Assembly: GCA_019635755.1 (NCBI GenBank)
Contig: JAHBYW010000010.1
Coordinates: 1-64,000, forward strand
Length of the DNA: 64,000 nt
From: Rhizobiaceae bacterium
GTDB taxonomy: Bacteria > Pseudomonadota > Alphaproteobacteria > Rhizobiales > Rhizobiaceae
Reading direction: 5' to 3'
The notes under the pieces were generated by a model. The model was not told the origin of the DNA and made no database searches. It saw only the letters and a list, made by a program, of their open reading frames with translations. This document shows, one piece after another, positions 8,748-18,852 of the stretch; position 1 is the first letter of the stretch; each line of letters begins with the position of its first letter. The position numbers were made by a program, and so were the translations under genes.

Positions 8748-10319
8748 GTGTCATCCGATCTTCCGAACGCTCAAGAAGCGGTTTCCTTTTCAGACCTGGG
8801 GCTCTCGGCGAAGGTTCTGTCCGCCGTCACCGACGCCGGCTACACCACGCCGACCCCGATCCAGGCCGGCGCAATCCCGCATGCCCTCCAGGGCAAGGAC
8901 GTGCTCGGCATCGCGCAGACGGGGACCGGCAAGACCGCGGCCTTCGTCCTACCGATGATCACCCGGCTGGAAAAGGGACGCGCGCGGGCCCGCATGCCGC
9001 GCACCCTGATCCTCGAACCGACGCGCGAACTCGCCGCCCAGGTCGAGGAAAACTTCATCAAATACGGCAAGAACCACAAGCTGAACATCGCGCTGCTCAT
9101 CGGCGGCGTGTCGTTCGACGAACAGGATAAGAAGCTTGAGCGCGGCGCCGACGTGCTGATCGCGACGCCCGGCCGCCTGCTGGACCACCGCGAGCGCGGA
9201 AAGCTGCTGCTGAACGGCGTCGAAATCCTCGTCATCGACGAAGCCGACCGCATGCTCGACATGGGCTTCATTCCGGACATCGAGCGCATCTGCGAGATGA
9301 TCCCCTTCACCCGGCAGACCCTGTTCTTCTCGGCGACGATGCCGCCGGAGATCACCAAGCTGACCGAGAAGTTCCTGCAGGCGCCGGTCCGGGTCGAGGT
9401 GGCCAAGGCGGCGACCACGGCCGCCACCGTCACGCAGCGGCTGGTGAAGTCGGGCGCCAAGCCCTGGGACAAGCGCGAGACGCTGCGCAACCTCATCCGG
9501 GCCGAAGGCGACGCGATCAAGAACGCGATCATCTTCTGCAACCGCAAGGTCGAGGTTTCGGAGCTGTTCCGCTCGCTGCTGAAATACGACTTCGATGCCG
9601 GCGCGCTGCATGGCGACATGGACCAGCGCGCGCGCATGGCGATGCTGGCGAATTTCCGCGACGGAAAGCTCAAGCTCCTGGTCGCCTCCGACGTGGCGGC
9701 CCGCGGCCTGGACATTCCCGACGTCAGCCACGTCTTCAACTTCGACGTGCCGATCCACGCCGAGGACTATGTCCACCGCATCGGCCGCACCGGCCGGGCC
9801 GGACGTTCGGGCAAGTCCTTCACCATCGTCACGCGCAACGACAAGAAATACCTCGACGCGATCGAGAAGCTGATCGGCAAGGACATCGAATGGCATGACG
9901 GCGACCTGTCGACGGTCGTCGAGAGCGCCGAGGAAGAGCGGCCCCGGAGGGGCAAGGAGCGCGGCGGTCGCGAGCGTGGCGGCAACAAGGGCCGCGGCGA
10001 AGAGCGCGGCCGGGCACCTCGCGGCGAACGCAAGCCACGCGCCGAGGCTTCGGCGGAAACTGCGCCGGAAACCGCTGCCGCGGAGACGGTCGCCGCACCC
10101 GCCGACGAGCGGCGCAGCCGGCGGTCGGCCATCAAGTCCGGAAACGCCGAGCGCAAGGCGCAGCCCGAACAGCCGAGCGGGGATCGTCCGCGTCGCGACG
10201 ACCGCGGTACGCGGCCGGCGCGCGGCGAGCATCGCCGCCACCGCGAGGACGACGACGACAAGACCGTCGGCTTCGGCGACGATCTGCCGGCCTTCATGAA
10301 GGTCGTGGCGAAGGTCTGA
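8748..10319 (+). CDS. DEAD-box ATP-dependent RNA helicase
   Basis: A 523-residue RNA helicase of the RhlE/DeaD group. All motifs are present: Q motif (FSDLGLSAKVLSAVTDAG), AQTGTGKT, PTRELAAQ, TPGRLLD, VIDEADRMLDMGF, SAT, VASDVAARGLDIPDVSHV and HRIGRTGRAGR. After about residue 390 comes a low-complexity tail rich in Arg, Gly and Glu, typical of RNA-binding extensions. The start is GTG. About 170 bp of non-coding sequence precedes it and could form a long leader, as in cold-responsive helicases (inference). Confidence 0.93.
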   Translation: MSSDLPNAQEAVSFSDLGLSAKVLSAVTDAGYTTPTPIQAGAIPHALQGKDVLGIAQTGTGKTAAFVLPMITRLEKGRARARMPRTLILEPTRELAAQVEENFIKYGKNHKLNIALLIGGVSFDEQDKKLERGADVLIATPGRLLDHRERGKLLLNGVEILVIDEADRMLDMGFIPDIERICEMIPFTRQTLFFSATMPPEITKLTEKFLQAPVRVEVAKAATTAATVTQRLVKSGAKPWDKRETLRNLIRAEGDAIKNAIIFCNRKVEVSELFRSLLKYDFDAGALHGDMDQRARMAMLANFRDGKLKLLVASDVAARGLDIPDVSHVFNFDVPIHAEDYVHRIGRTGRAGRSGKSFTIVTRNDKKYLDAIEKLIGKDIEWHDGDLSTVVESAEEERPRRGKERGGRERGGNKGRGEERGRAPRGERKPRAEASAETAPETAAAETVAAPADERRSRRSAIKSGNAERKAQPEQPSGDRPRRDDRGTRPARGEHRRHREDDDDKTVGFGDDLPAFMKVVAKV

Positions 10320-10349
10320 CCTGGCTGCCGGCCGGCTTGGCCGGCGGCT

Positions 10350-10667
10350 CTACTTCCCCGTCCGCCGCGCAGCCTCGAACGCCTTGCGCGTCCACTGTCT
10401 CAGTTCGTCCGGGTCGTCGAGCGCCTCGTCCGGGATCGACCAGTACGGCATGGCGACGGGCTTCTTCTTTCCCTCGTAGGTCCATTGCGTGGAGCCCGCA
10501 GCCTTGAAGTCAGGTGCGCTCGTCGCGTCGGCTTTCAACAGGATGTCCCCATCGACCTCGACAGCCACGATCAGACCGTCGTGGTAGACCCCTTTGCCGC
10601 CGAACATGCGCTTGATTGTCACCGCGCCGAGGCCGGCGAAGATGTCGCGGATGTGGTCGTCGTCCAT
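10350..10667 (-). CDS. TfoX/Sxy N-terminal domain protein
   Basis: A 105-residue protein consisting only of the TfoX N-terminal domain: FAGLGAVTIKRMFGGKGVYH at residues 10-29, then VEVDGDILLKAD and PYWSIPDEALDD. Full-length TfoX/Sxy activates competence genes in gamma-proteobacteria; the single-domain form is widespread and of unknown function. It converges with the helicase, with a GC-rich hairpin (10327-10345) in the gap. Confidence 0.88.
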   Translation of the reverse strand: MDDDHIRDIFAGLGAVTIKRMFGGKGVYHDGLIVAVEVDGDILLKADATSAPDFKAAGSTQWTYEGKKKPVAMPYWSIPDEALDDPDELRQWTRKAFEAARRTGK

Positions 10668-10748
10668 GCCTGGACTATGACAGCGGCGTCGGCACCTGTC
10701 AGCCGGCCGGCGTCGACCTCCTGACGGCGGCTGGCGGGATGGCCGGGA

Positions 10749-11138
10749 TCAGGCGGCGTTTGCCGCCGCGCGTGCTTCGGCCAGCGCCTTCAGGTCGGCC
10801 GGCTTCAGTTCCACGCTTTCGCCGCAGCCGCAGGCCGAGCTCTGGTTCGGGTTCTTGAACGTGAAGCCGGTCCGCAGCGTCGTCACCTCCACGTCCATCT
10901 CGGTGCCCAGCAGGAACAGCGCCGCCTCGGGCGCCACCCACACATGCGCGCCGTCGCGCTCGATGTGATCGTCGCCGGCCTTCGGCTCGGTTACGAGATT
11001 GACCGTGTATTCCATGCCCGCGCAGCCGCCCTTCTTGATCCCGAGGCGGATGCCCTTGGCGTCGTCGCGGCCGTCGACGATCTCGCGCACCCGCGCGGCG
11101 GCCTTGTCGGTCATGCTGATGACGGCGAAGCGTCCCAT
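10749..11138 (-). CDS. sufA: SUF A-type iron-sulfur carrier protein
   Basis: An A-type carrier (129 residues) that accepts Fe-S clusters from SufBCD and passes them to apoproteins. The three ligand cysteines are in place: C39 (KKGGCAGMEY) and the C-terminal pair C103/C105 (ACGCGES). ATG 11138 is preceded by GGAG at a 6-nt spacing; an ATG 12 bp upstream is possible but less favourable. It is the last gene of the suf operon. Confidence 0.93.
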   Translation of the reverse strand: MGRFAVISMTDKAAARVREIVDGRDDAKGIRLGIKKGGCAGMEYTVNLVTEPKAGDDHIERDGAHVWVAPEAALFLLGTEMDVEVTTLRTGFTFKNPNQSSACGCGESVELKPADLKALAEARAAANAA

Positions 11139-11226
11139 CGAAAACTCCATCCGGCGCGGGTTCAAGGCCCGCGTGAACGACGATTCTTGGCTAAAATGGT
11201 GAAGATTCAGGCCTTTTGCAACCCGT

Positions 11227-11631
11227 TCAGTACCAGCCGACGGCGACCTGCGCCTCTTCCGACATGCGATCCGGCGTCCACGGCGGGTCGAAGACCATGT
11301 TGACGTCCACGCGGGACACGCCCTCGACCGCCCCGACCGCGTTCTCGACCCAGCCGGGCATCTCGCCCGCCACCGGACAGCCCGGCGCGGTCAGCGTCAT
11401 GTCGATCTTGACGGACCGGTCGTCCTCGATATCGACCTTGTAGACCAGCCCGAGCTCGTAAATGTCGGCCGGGATCTCCGGATCGTAGACCGTCTTCAGC
11501 GCCGCGACGATGTCGTCGGTCAGGCGCGCCAGCTCCTCGGCGGGGATGGAACTCGCCGAGAATGTCTTGGCCGGGGCATCCGAACCCTCTTCGGGGGCAG
11601 TCGCTGCGGTCTGGTCGTCCATCACGGTCAC
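11227..11631 (-). CDS. sufT: SUF-associated MIP18/DUF59 protein
   Basis: A 134-residue DUF59 protein with an acidic N-terminal tail, then the core AALKTVYDPEIPADIYELGL, VKIDMTLTAPGCPVAGEMP and VNMVFDPPWTPDRMSEEA. Family members (SufT, yeast Cia2/MIP18) help mature Fe-S proteins. The GTG start at 11631 overlaps the sufS stop (GTGA); an ATG three codons later is the alternative. It is placed between sufS and sufA. Confidence 0.88.
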   Translation of the reverse strand: MTVMDDQTAATAPEEGSDAPAKTFSASSIPAEELARLTDDIVAALKTVYDPEIPADIYELGLVYKVDIEDDRSVKIDMTLTAPGCPVAGEMPGWVENAVGAVEGVSRVDVNMVFDPPWTPDRMSEEAQVAVGWY

Positions 11632-12854
11632 GCGAAGAACTTTCGCGCCTTCTCCAACGCCTCGGCGAGCACATCCACCTCGGCGCGCGTATTATACATG
11701 CCGAAGGACGCCCTGCACGTCGATGTGACACCGAAGCGCTTCAGCAGCGGCTGCGCGCAATGGGTGCCGGCGCGCACCGCGACGCCCGCCCTGTCGATCA
11801 CCATGGACACGTCATGGGCGTGGATGCCCTGCAGCTCGAACGACACGATCGCGCCCTTGCCCGGGGCATCGCCGAAGATGCGAAGCGAGTTGATCGCGCG
11901 GAGCCGTTCGTGGGCATAGGCCTTCAGCCCGGCCTCGTGCGCGGCAATGCGCTCGCGGCCGATGCCGTCGACATAGTCCAGCGCCGCGCCCAGTCCGATC
12001 GCCTGAACGATCGGCGGCGTTCCTGCCTCGAAGCGGTGCGGCGGGTCGTTGTAGGTGACCGTGTCCTCGGTGACCTCGAAGATCATCTCGCCGCCGCCCT
12101 GGAACGGCCGCATCGCCTCCAGCCGGTCGCGATTGCCGTAGAGCACGCCGATGCCGCTCGGTCCGTAGAGCTTGTGGCCGGTCATGACGTACCAGTCGCA
12201 GTCGAGGTCCTGGACGTCGACGGGCAGATGGACCGCGCCCTGGCTGCCGTCGACCAGCACGGGCACGCCGCGCGCATGGGCAATGCGACAGATCTCCTTG
12301 ATCGGCGTCACGGTGCCGAGCGCGTTCGACATATGCGTGATCGCCACCAGCTTCGTGCGCGGCGTCAGGCACTTTTCGAACTGCTCCAGATGGAACGCGC
12401 CCAGATCGTCGACGGGCGCCCAGACGAGCTTTGCGCCCTGGCGTTCGCGGATGAAATGCCACGGCACGATGTTGGAATGGTGCTCCATGATCGACACGAC
12501 GATCTCGTCGCCGTCGCCGATGTTCGGCATGCCCCAGCCATAGGCGACCGTGTTGATCGCCGAGGTGGCGTTGGAAGTGAACACGATCTGCTCGGCCGAT
12601 GGCGCGTTCAGGAACCGCCGGACGCTTTCGCGGGCCTTCTCGTAGGCATCGGTCGCGGCGTTCGACAGGAAGTGCAGGCCGCGATGGACGTTGGCATACT
12701 CCTGCGAATAGGCATGCTGGATCGCGTCCAGCACGGCCTTTGGCTTCTGCGCCGAGGCACCATTGTCCAGGTAGACCAGCGGCTTGCCGTAGACCTCGCG
12801 CGACAGGATCGGGAAGTCGCGGCGGATCGCCTCGACATCGTAGGGGGCAGCCAT
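11628..12854 (-). CDS. sufS: Cysteine desulfurase SufS (group II)
   Basis: PLP enzyme of 408 residues that releases sulfur from cysteine for cluster assembly. PLP-binding lysine K228 lies in MTGHKLYGPSGIG, and the persulfide cysteine C366 in RAGTHCAQPLLKR, the SufS form. The N-terminus FPILSREVYGKPLVYLDN is typical. The frame stays open far upstream through an inverted repeat; ATG 12854 gives the family N-terminus. No sufE or sufU gene is seen nearby. Confidence 0.95.
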   Translation of the reverse strand: MAAPYDVEAIRRDFPILSREVYGKPLVYLDNGASAQKPKAVLDAIQHAYSQEYANVHRGLHFLSNAATDAYEKARESVRRFLNAPSAEQIVFTSNATSAINTVAYGWGMPNIGDGDEIVVSIMEHHSNIVPWHFIRERQGAKLVWAPVDDLGAFHLEQFEKCLTPRTKLVAITHMSNALGTVTPIKEICRIAHARGVPVLVDGSQGAVHLPVDVQDLDCDWYVMTGHKLYGPSGIGVLYGNRDRLEAMRPFQGGGEMIFEVTEDTVTYNDPPHRFEAGTPPIVQAIGLGAALDYVDGIGRERIAAHEAGLKAYAHERLRAINSLRIFGDAPGKGAIVSFELQGIHAHDVSMVIDRAGVAVRAGTHCAQPLLKRFGVTSTCRASFGMYNTRAEVDVLAEALEKARKFFA

Positions 12855-12860
12855 GCGACC

Positions 12861-12972
12861 GCCGTCATTCTCGGGCTTGTCCCGGGGATCCATTGCCTTC
12901 TGCTCGACAGAACCGACCATCGCCTCACTCCGCAGCGCGGCAGATCCTCGGGACAAGCCCGAGGATGACGGC
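12861..12972. repeat. Intergenic inverted-repeat element between sufD and sufS
   Basis: Left arm 12861-12890 and right arm 12943-12972 are 30-bp inverted copies with two mismatches, separated by 52 bp. The arms contain CTCGGGCTTGTCCCG, a motif widely seen in dispersed palindromic repeats of alphaproteobacteria. The element fills the whole sufD-sufS gap and would form a large hairpin in the suf mRNA. Confidence 0.85.
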
Positions 12973-12982
12973 ACTACGCCGG

Positions 12983-14251
12983 CTACCCATGCGCCGCGAA
13001 CCAGCCATCGAGCCGCGCTTCCAGTGCCTCGACGATCGCCTCGTCGCGGAGGTCCTCGATGACCTCGGCGACGAAAGCCTTCACCAGAAGGCCTCGCGCC
13101 GTTTTTTCGTCGATGCCGCGGCTCATAAGGTAGAACAGGTACGACTTCTCGATCTCGGTCACCGTCGCGCCGTGGCCGCAGGCCACGTCGTCGGCGAAGA
13201 TCTCCAGTTCCGGCTTGGCCGAGAACTCGGCGTCGTCCGACAGCAGCAGCGTGTTGCATGCCATCTTCGCGTCGGTCTTCTGCGCCACCTGATGCACGTT
13301 GATGCGGCCCTGGAAAACCCCGTGGGCCTTGCCGGTGACGACGTTGCGCACAACCTCGGTGGAGGCGGTGTGCGGCACCGCATGATCCAGCACCATCGTC
13401 AGGTCGGTGTGCGTATCGCCGCCCAGCAGGTTCACGCCGCGCAGCGTGAACTCGGCGCCCTCGCCGGTGGTACGGATGTACAGTTCCTGCCGGACCAGCC
13501 TGCCTCCGGCGTTCATGACGAACAACGTCAGCCGAGCGTCCTTGCCGATCGTCGCGTGGAACTGCCCGAGATGCGTCGCGGTCTCCGGCTGTTCCTGCAC
13601 GATCAGCCAGGTGACCTCCGCGCCGTCGCCGACGACGACGCTGCTGACGGAGCTCACCAGCCCGTCGCCGCTTCCCGTCTGCCGCTCCACGATCGTCGCT
13701 TTCGCGCCGGCGCCGACGCTGACCGGCAGCCGCACATGCGACTGTCCGCCGGCCTGGATGTTCTGCAGCTCGAGGGGTGCCGGCAGCGCAACGCCGTCCG
13801 CGATCTCCACCAGCCATCCGTCGGCGACGAACGCGGCGTTGAGCGCGCCGACGGCGTCGTCCGGACCCTGCAGGTCCAGCGCGGATGCAAAGCTGCCGTC
13901 GATCAGCGACTCGTTCAGGCGCCGCGCCGCGATGCCCTCTGTGCGGGGAGCCTTGTCGACAGCCACGCCGTTCGCCAGCGAAAGCACGGTCGAGCCCGCG
14001 ATGAGCGGCTCCAGCCTGCCCACGGCGGCTGCAGGGTCGAAGGCCGGGACCTTGGCCAGGAGCCTGCGCAGGTCGGTGTAGTGCCACGCTTCGACGCGCC
14101 GGGTCGGCAGGCCGGCCTTGATGCGCTCGATCGCCGCGTCACGCTTCATCGCGACCGCGGCGTCGCCCGGCAGATCTGCGAGGCGATGGCCGAACGCATC
14201 GACCAGCGACGCCTCGGCGCCTGTCAGCTGCGGGGTTGCGTGCACGTTCAT
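12983..14251 (-). CDS. sufD: Fe-S cluster assembly scaffold component SufD
   Basis: SufB paralogue of about 422 residues that forms the SufBC2D scaffold. Family segments are PTRRVEAWHYTDLRRLL near the N-terminus and a C-terminal beta-helix/helical end with FADDVACGHGATVTEIE and LFYLMSRGID. An ATG at 14251 is preceded by AGGTGG; a GTG at 14260, directly after the sufC stop, is the alternative start. It sits between sufC and sufS. Confidence 0.94.
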   Translation of the reverse strand: MNVHATPQLTGAEASLVDAFGHRLADLPGDAAVAMKRDAAIERIKAGLPTRRVEAWHYTDLRRLLAKVPAFDPAAAVGRLEPLIAGSTVLSLANGVAVDKAPRTEGIAARRLNESLIDGSFASALDLQGPDDAVGALNAAFVADGWLVEIADGVALPAPLELQNIQAGGQSHVRLPVSVGAGAKATIVERQTGSGDGLVSSVSSVVVGDGAEVTWLIVQEQPETATHLGQFHATIGKDARLTLFVMNAGGRLVRQELYIRTTGEGAEFTLRGVNLLGGDTHTDLTMVLDHAVPHTASTEVVRNVVTGKAHGVFQGRINVHQVAQKTDAKMACNTLLLSDDAEFSAKPELEIFADDVACGHGATVTEIEKSYLFYLMSRGIDEKTARGLLVKAFVAEVIEDLRDEAIVEALEARLDGWFAAHG

Positions 14252-14260
14252 CGCCGCCAC

Positions 14261-15016
14261 CTAGGCCGCCTCGCCGACGACGCCGGCGTAGCCCTGCTCC
14301 TCGAGCTGCAGCGCCAGCGACTTGTCGCCGGATTTGATGACCTGGCCGCGATAGAGCACGTGCACCGTGTCGGGCACGATCAGATCCAGGAGACGCTGGT
14401 AGTGGGTGATCACGACCATCGCGCGATCGGGCGAGCGCAGCGAGTTCACCCCATCGGCGACGACCTTCAGCGCGTCGATGTCCAGGCCGGAATCCGTCTC
14501 GTCCAGAACGCAGAGCCGCGGCTCCAGCAGCTTCATCTGCAGGATTTCGGCACGCTTCTTCTCGCCGCCGGAGAAGCCGACATTGAGCGGCCGCTTCAGC
14601 ATCGCCATGTCCATGCCAAGCGAGCCGGCGGCGTCCTTCACGCGCTTGAGGAAATCCGGGATCTTCAGCTCGGGCTCACCGCGTGCCTTGCGCTGCGAGT
14701 TCATCGCGACCTTCAGGAATTCCATCGTCGCCACGCCCGGAATCTCCACCGGGTACTGGAACGCCAGGAAGACGCCGGCGGCCGCGCGTTCGGCCGGGTC
14801 CATCTCGAGGATCGACGTGCCGTCGAACAGAATGTCGCCTTCGGTGACCTCGTAGTCCTCGCGCCCGGCGAGGATGTAGGACAGCGTCGACTTTCCAGAC
14901 CCGTTCGGGCCCATGATCGCGGCGACCTCGCCCTTCTTCACGGTGAGATTGAGCCCGCGGATGATTTCCGTGCCGTCCTCGGCGATGCGGGCGTGAAGGT
15001 TCCTGATTTCAAGCAT
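14261..15016 (-). CDS. sufC: SUF system ATPase SufC
   Basis: ABC-type ATPase (251 residues) that drives the SufBCD scaffold rather than membrane transport. Walker A is MGPNGSGKST, the signature FSGGEKKRAEILQM, and Walker B LCVLDETDSGLDID, all in the SufC-specific form. It ends at the sufD start and is about 80 bp downstream of two small membrane-protein genes. Confidence 0.97.
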   Translation of the reverse strand: MLEIRNLHARIAEDGTEIIRGLNLTVKKGEVAAIMGPNGSGKSTLSYILAGREDYEVTEGDILFDGTSILEMDPAERAAAGVFLAFQYPVEIPGVATMEFLKVAMNSQRKARGEPELKIPDFLKRVKDAAGSLGMDMAMLKRPLNVGFSGGEKKRAEILQMKLLEPRLCVLDETDSGLDIDALKVVADGVNSLRSPDRAMVVITHYQRLLDLIVPDTVHVLYRGQVIKSGDKSLALQLEEQGYAGVVGEAA

Positions 15017-15099
15017 TCGTTCTTCCAGTTCCGTTGTCGCGCCGCGTGGCGCGCGTCTTCATTGTGACGGCCGTGCCGGCCCGTTCGACCGATCGGTGC

Positions 15100-15261
15100 T
15101 CAGATACCGAGGCTGGCGCGGATGAACGGCAGCAGCGACGCACCGGCGACGCCCGCTGCGATTCCTACCACCAGACGCAGCACCGCCGTCGGAATCCGCG
15201 GCGAGAGGATCGCCAGGCTGCCGCACACCACCGCGTAGAAGCTGATCGTCACCGGGTCCAT
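15100..15261 (-). CDS. Small membrane protein in suf operon (53 aa)
   Basis: A predicted 53-residue protein starting MDPVTISFYAVVCGSLAIL, with two hydrophobic segments (about 5-20 and 25-46) and a short PRIP turn between them. The start lies 8 bp after the stop of the 108-residue gene upstream. I do not recognise a family. Its position inside the suf operon suggests co-transcription, but a role in Fe-S assembly is not shown. Confidence 0.6.
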   Translation of the reverse strand: MDPVTISFYAVVCGSLAILSPRIPTAVLRLVVGIAAGVAGASLLPFIRASLGI

Positions 15262-15268
15262 GCTCGCC

Positions 15269-15595
15269 TCACGCGCCCGACGATCCGCCGGTGGCCGACG
15301 ACCGGCGGACATAGTCGTTGTAGGTGATCGAGTGGTCCGTGTGCGCACGCGCCGTGCTGATGAACGTCCAGGCGGACCACGCCATGCCGACGACGAACAG
15401 CCCCATGCCGACGATCCACAGCCACCAAGCCGCCATCAGCGAGCCGCCGACACCGATGGCGACGGCCGCCAGCGCCGAGAGCCCGACGCCCTTCAGGAAC
15501 TGCCGCACGACGGCCCACCCCTCCGGCGTCACCGGATAGGAACCCGAACCGCCGTTGGAGCGGACGAACCAGATGTGAGGAGGGAGCGAAGTCAT
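15269..15595 (-). CDS. Small membrane protein in suf operon (108 aa)
   Basis: A predicted 108-residue protein (start MTSLPPHIWFVRSNGG). It has a polar N-terminus with a PEGWAVVRQFL helix, two membrane segments (about 33-52 and 57-78) and a hydrophilic tail with HTDHSITYNDYVRR. The open frame extends to 15712, but that part lies in an inverted repeat. No family is recognised with certainty. It lies between sufB and sufC. Confidence 0.65.
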   Translation of the reverse strand: MTSLPPHIWFVRSNGGSGSYPVTPEGWAVVRQFLKGVGLSALAAVAIGVGGSLMAAWWLWIVGMGLFVVGMAWSAWTFISTARAHTDHSITYNDYVRRSSATGGSSGA

Positions 15596-15645
15596 CGGAG
15601 CAACCGTCCTTCCGGGATTGTGATCGTTTTCGTCATTCCTAGCTG

Positions 15646-15779
15646 CCGTCATTCCGGGGCCGCGTGAGCGGAACCCGGAATCCAGATCGCCGAGTGTCCA
15701 ATTTCCCGACATCCAACATAACCCTTCGGCTTCCCATCCCTGGATTCCGGGTTCCGCTCACGCGGCCCCGGAATGACGG
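15646..15779. repeat. Perfect 39-bp inverted repeat between sufB and the small membrane genes
   Basis: Arms 15646-15684 and 15741-15779 are perfect reverse complements over 39 bp, with a 56-bp loop. The outer ends CCGTCATTCC/GGAATGACGG resemble the ends of the element at 12861-12972, so both are probably members of related dispersed palindromic families. It begins about 15 bp downstream of the sufB stop. Confidence 0.9.
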
Positions 15780-15794
15780 GAGCGCTCAGGTCTA

Positions 15795-17339
<1,545 letters not shown>

Positions 17340-17470
17340 CCGCGTTCTCCATCCATGCCGGGTTCAAGGCCCGGCCGTTTTCAAACCGCGCGGCCGGCGA
17401 AACCGGCAGCGCGTCTCATATAGTGCGTCGCCGACCGGAAATCACCCGGCCAGCCGCGCGGTCTTTCGCC

Positions 17471-18628
17471 CTAGGCCGCCTTGCCGGACCGGCGCGCCAG
17501 AATGGCGGCCAGGGCGGTTTCGAACATGCCGATCTCGTCTTCCGTCGTGCCGGCGCCGATCGAAACGCGTAGCGCGCCGGCCGCTTCGCCGAATCCCATC
17601 GCCTTCAGCACGTGGCTCGGCCCGACCTTTCCGGACGAACAGGCAGACCCGGCCGACAGTGCCACGCCGGCCAGGTCGAAGGCGATCTGCGCCGTCTCCG
17701 CCTTCAGCCCGGGAATGGCGAAGAACGTCGTGTTGGGCAGCCGCCGGGCGCCCCGGCCGAATATCTCCGCATCCGGCGCAAACGACAGCAGCAGCGCCTC
17801 GACCCGGTCGCGCATGGCCGCCACCGGGGCCATGGCGCCGGCCGCCCCGGCGGCCACCCGCGCCGCCGCGCCGAAGCCGGCAATCGCCGCGAGGTTTTCG
17901 GTGCCCGCCCGATGCCCCTTTTCCTGCCCGCCGCCGGTCACCAGCGGCGACGGCATCATCAGGTCGGACAGCGCGACGATGGCGCCGGCGCCTTTGGGGC
18001 CGCCGATCTTGTGCGAGGAGAGAATCAGGTAGTCGCCGCAACCCGCTGAAATATCGATCGGAATGCGCCCTCCGGCCTGGACGGCGTCGACGACCAGCAC
18101 ACCGCCCGCCGCCTTCACGGTTGCGGCGATCTCCGCGACCGGCTGGACGACGCCGCTCTCATTGTTGGCGAAATGGATCGCCACCAGCGGCAGCCCGGTC
18201 TCGCGGTCGTGGGCGTCGAGGGCCGCCGTCAGTCCCGCGAGGTCGATCACGCCGTCGCGGTCGACGCCGATCGCCGTCACCCGATCCTTCGGAAAGCGAC
18301 CGCCGTTCAGCAGGCAGGGATGATCCGCCGCGCTCACGAAGAGCCGCCCCATGCGCACGGCGCCCCGCCCCATTCGCCAGTCCGGCGTCAGGAGCGTGCT
18401 CGCGGCTTCCGTGGCACCTGAGGTGAAGACGACGTGTTCCGGCGCGCCGCCCACCAGAGCGGCCACGTCGCGGCGCGCGTGCTCGATGACCTTGCGCGCG
18501 GCACGCCCCTCCGCATGCACCGACGACGGGTTCGCGTCGACATCCAGCGCCGCCAGCATCGCGGCGCGCGCCTCGGGCAGCAGCGGAGCGCTGGCGTTCC
18601 AGTCGAGATAGGCACGCGGACCGGTCAT
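17471..18628 (-). CDS. Cysteine desulfurase, NifS/IscS-like (group I)
   Basis: PLP-dependent desulfurase of 385 residues. K207 in LSSHKIGGPKGAG binds PLP; C330 lies in the long active-site loop GSACSSGKVGPSHVLKAMG, the group I form. It is the first gene of the suf operon, as in other rhizobia where it is called sufS2 or iscS. With sufS downstream, the operon encodes two desulfurases of different classes and no visible SufE. Confidence 0.93.
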   Translation of the reverse strand: MTGPRAYLDWNASAPLLPEARAAMLAALDVDANPSSVHAEGRAARKVIEHARRDVAALVGGAPEHVVFTSGATEAASTLLTPDWRMGRGAVRMGRLFVSAADHPCLLNGGRFPKDRVTAIGVDRDGVIDLAGLTAALDAHDRETGLPLVAIHFANNESGVVQPVAEIAATVKAAGGVLVVDAVQAGGRIPIDISAGCGDYLILSSHKIGGPKGAGAIVALSDLMMPSPLVTGGGQEKGHRAGTENLAAIAGFGAAARVAAGAAGAMAPVAAMRDRVEALLLSFAPDAEIFGRGARRLPNTTFFAIPGLKAETAQIAFDLAGVALSAGSACSSGKVGPSHVLKAMGFGEAAGALRVSIGAGTTEDEIGMFETALAAILARRSGKAA

Positions 18629-18753
18629 CCGGCTAGATGTCCCATGTTCCAGCTTCTTCGCGGCAGGACGCGTTATTTCCTTGAATTTCCAAGGCCAGCC
18701 GTCCTATTTACGCGCCTTGCCCAAACCGGCGGCCGTGTTGTCTGGCCTGTCAG

Positions 18754-18770
18754 TTTTGAACAGTTCTAAA
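18754..18770. promoter_or_regulatory. Irr box (iron control element) upstream of the suf operon
   Basis: The sequence TTTTGAACAGTTCTAAA matches the known rhizobial Irr/ICE consensus TTTAGAA-N3-TTCTAAA at 13 of the 14 fixed bases, in an inverted-repeat arrangement. It lies 126 bp upstream of the first suf gene and 83 bp upstream of the divergent hydrolase. Irr control of suf operons by iron/heme status is established in rhizobia; here it is inferred from the match. Confidence 0.75.
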
Positions 18771-18852
18771 CTAGCTTCTAGCAGCGGTTTCGCCCGCGTC
18801 AAGGTCGAAGACCGCGGCCAGGCGGCGCGTCCGCAAGTGGAGTCCCCGATCG

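Noticed and set aside
10327-10345. GCCGGCC...GGCCGGC hairpin between the helicase and TfoX-like genes as a terminator
   Set aside because: There is a stem but no T-run on either strand; could still be a weak 3' structure, but not supported as a terminator.
11628-14087. A single 819-codon reading frame covering sufS and part of sufD
   Set aside because: sufS homology starts only at 12854; the upstream part lies in an inverted repeat and antisense-frame of sufD. Not a fusion.
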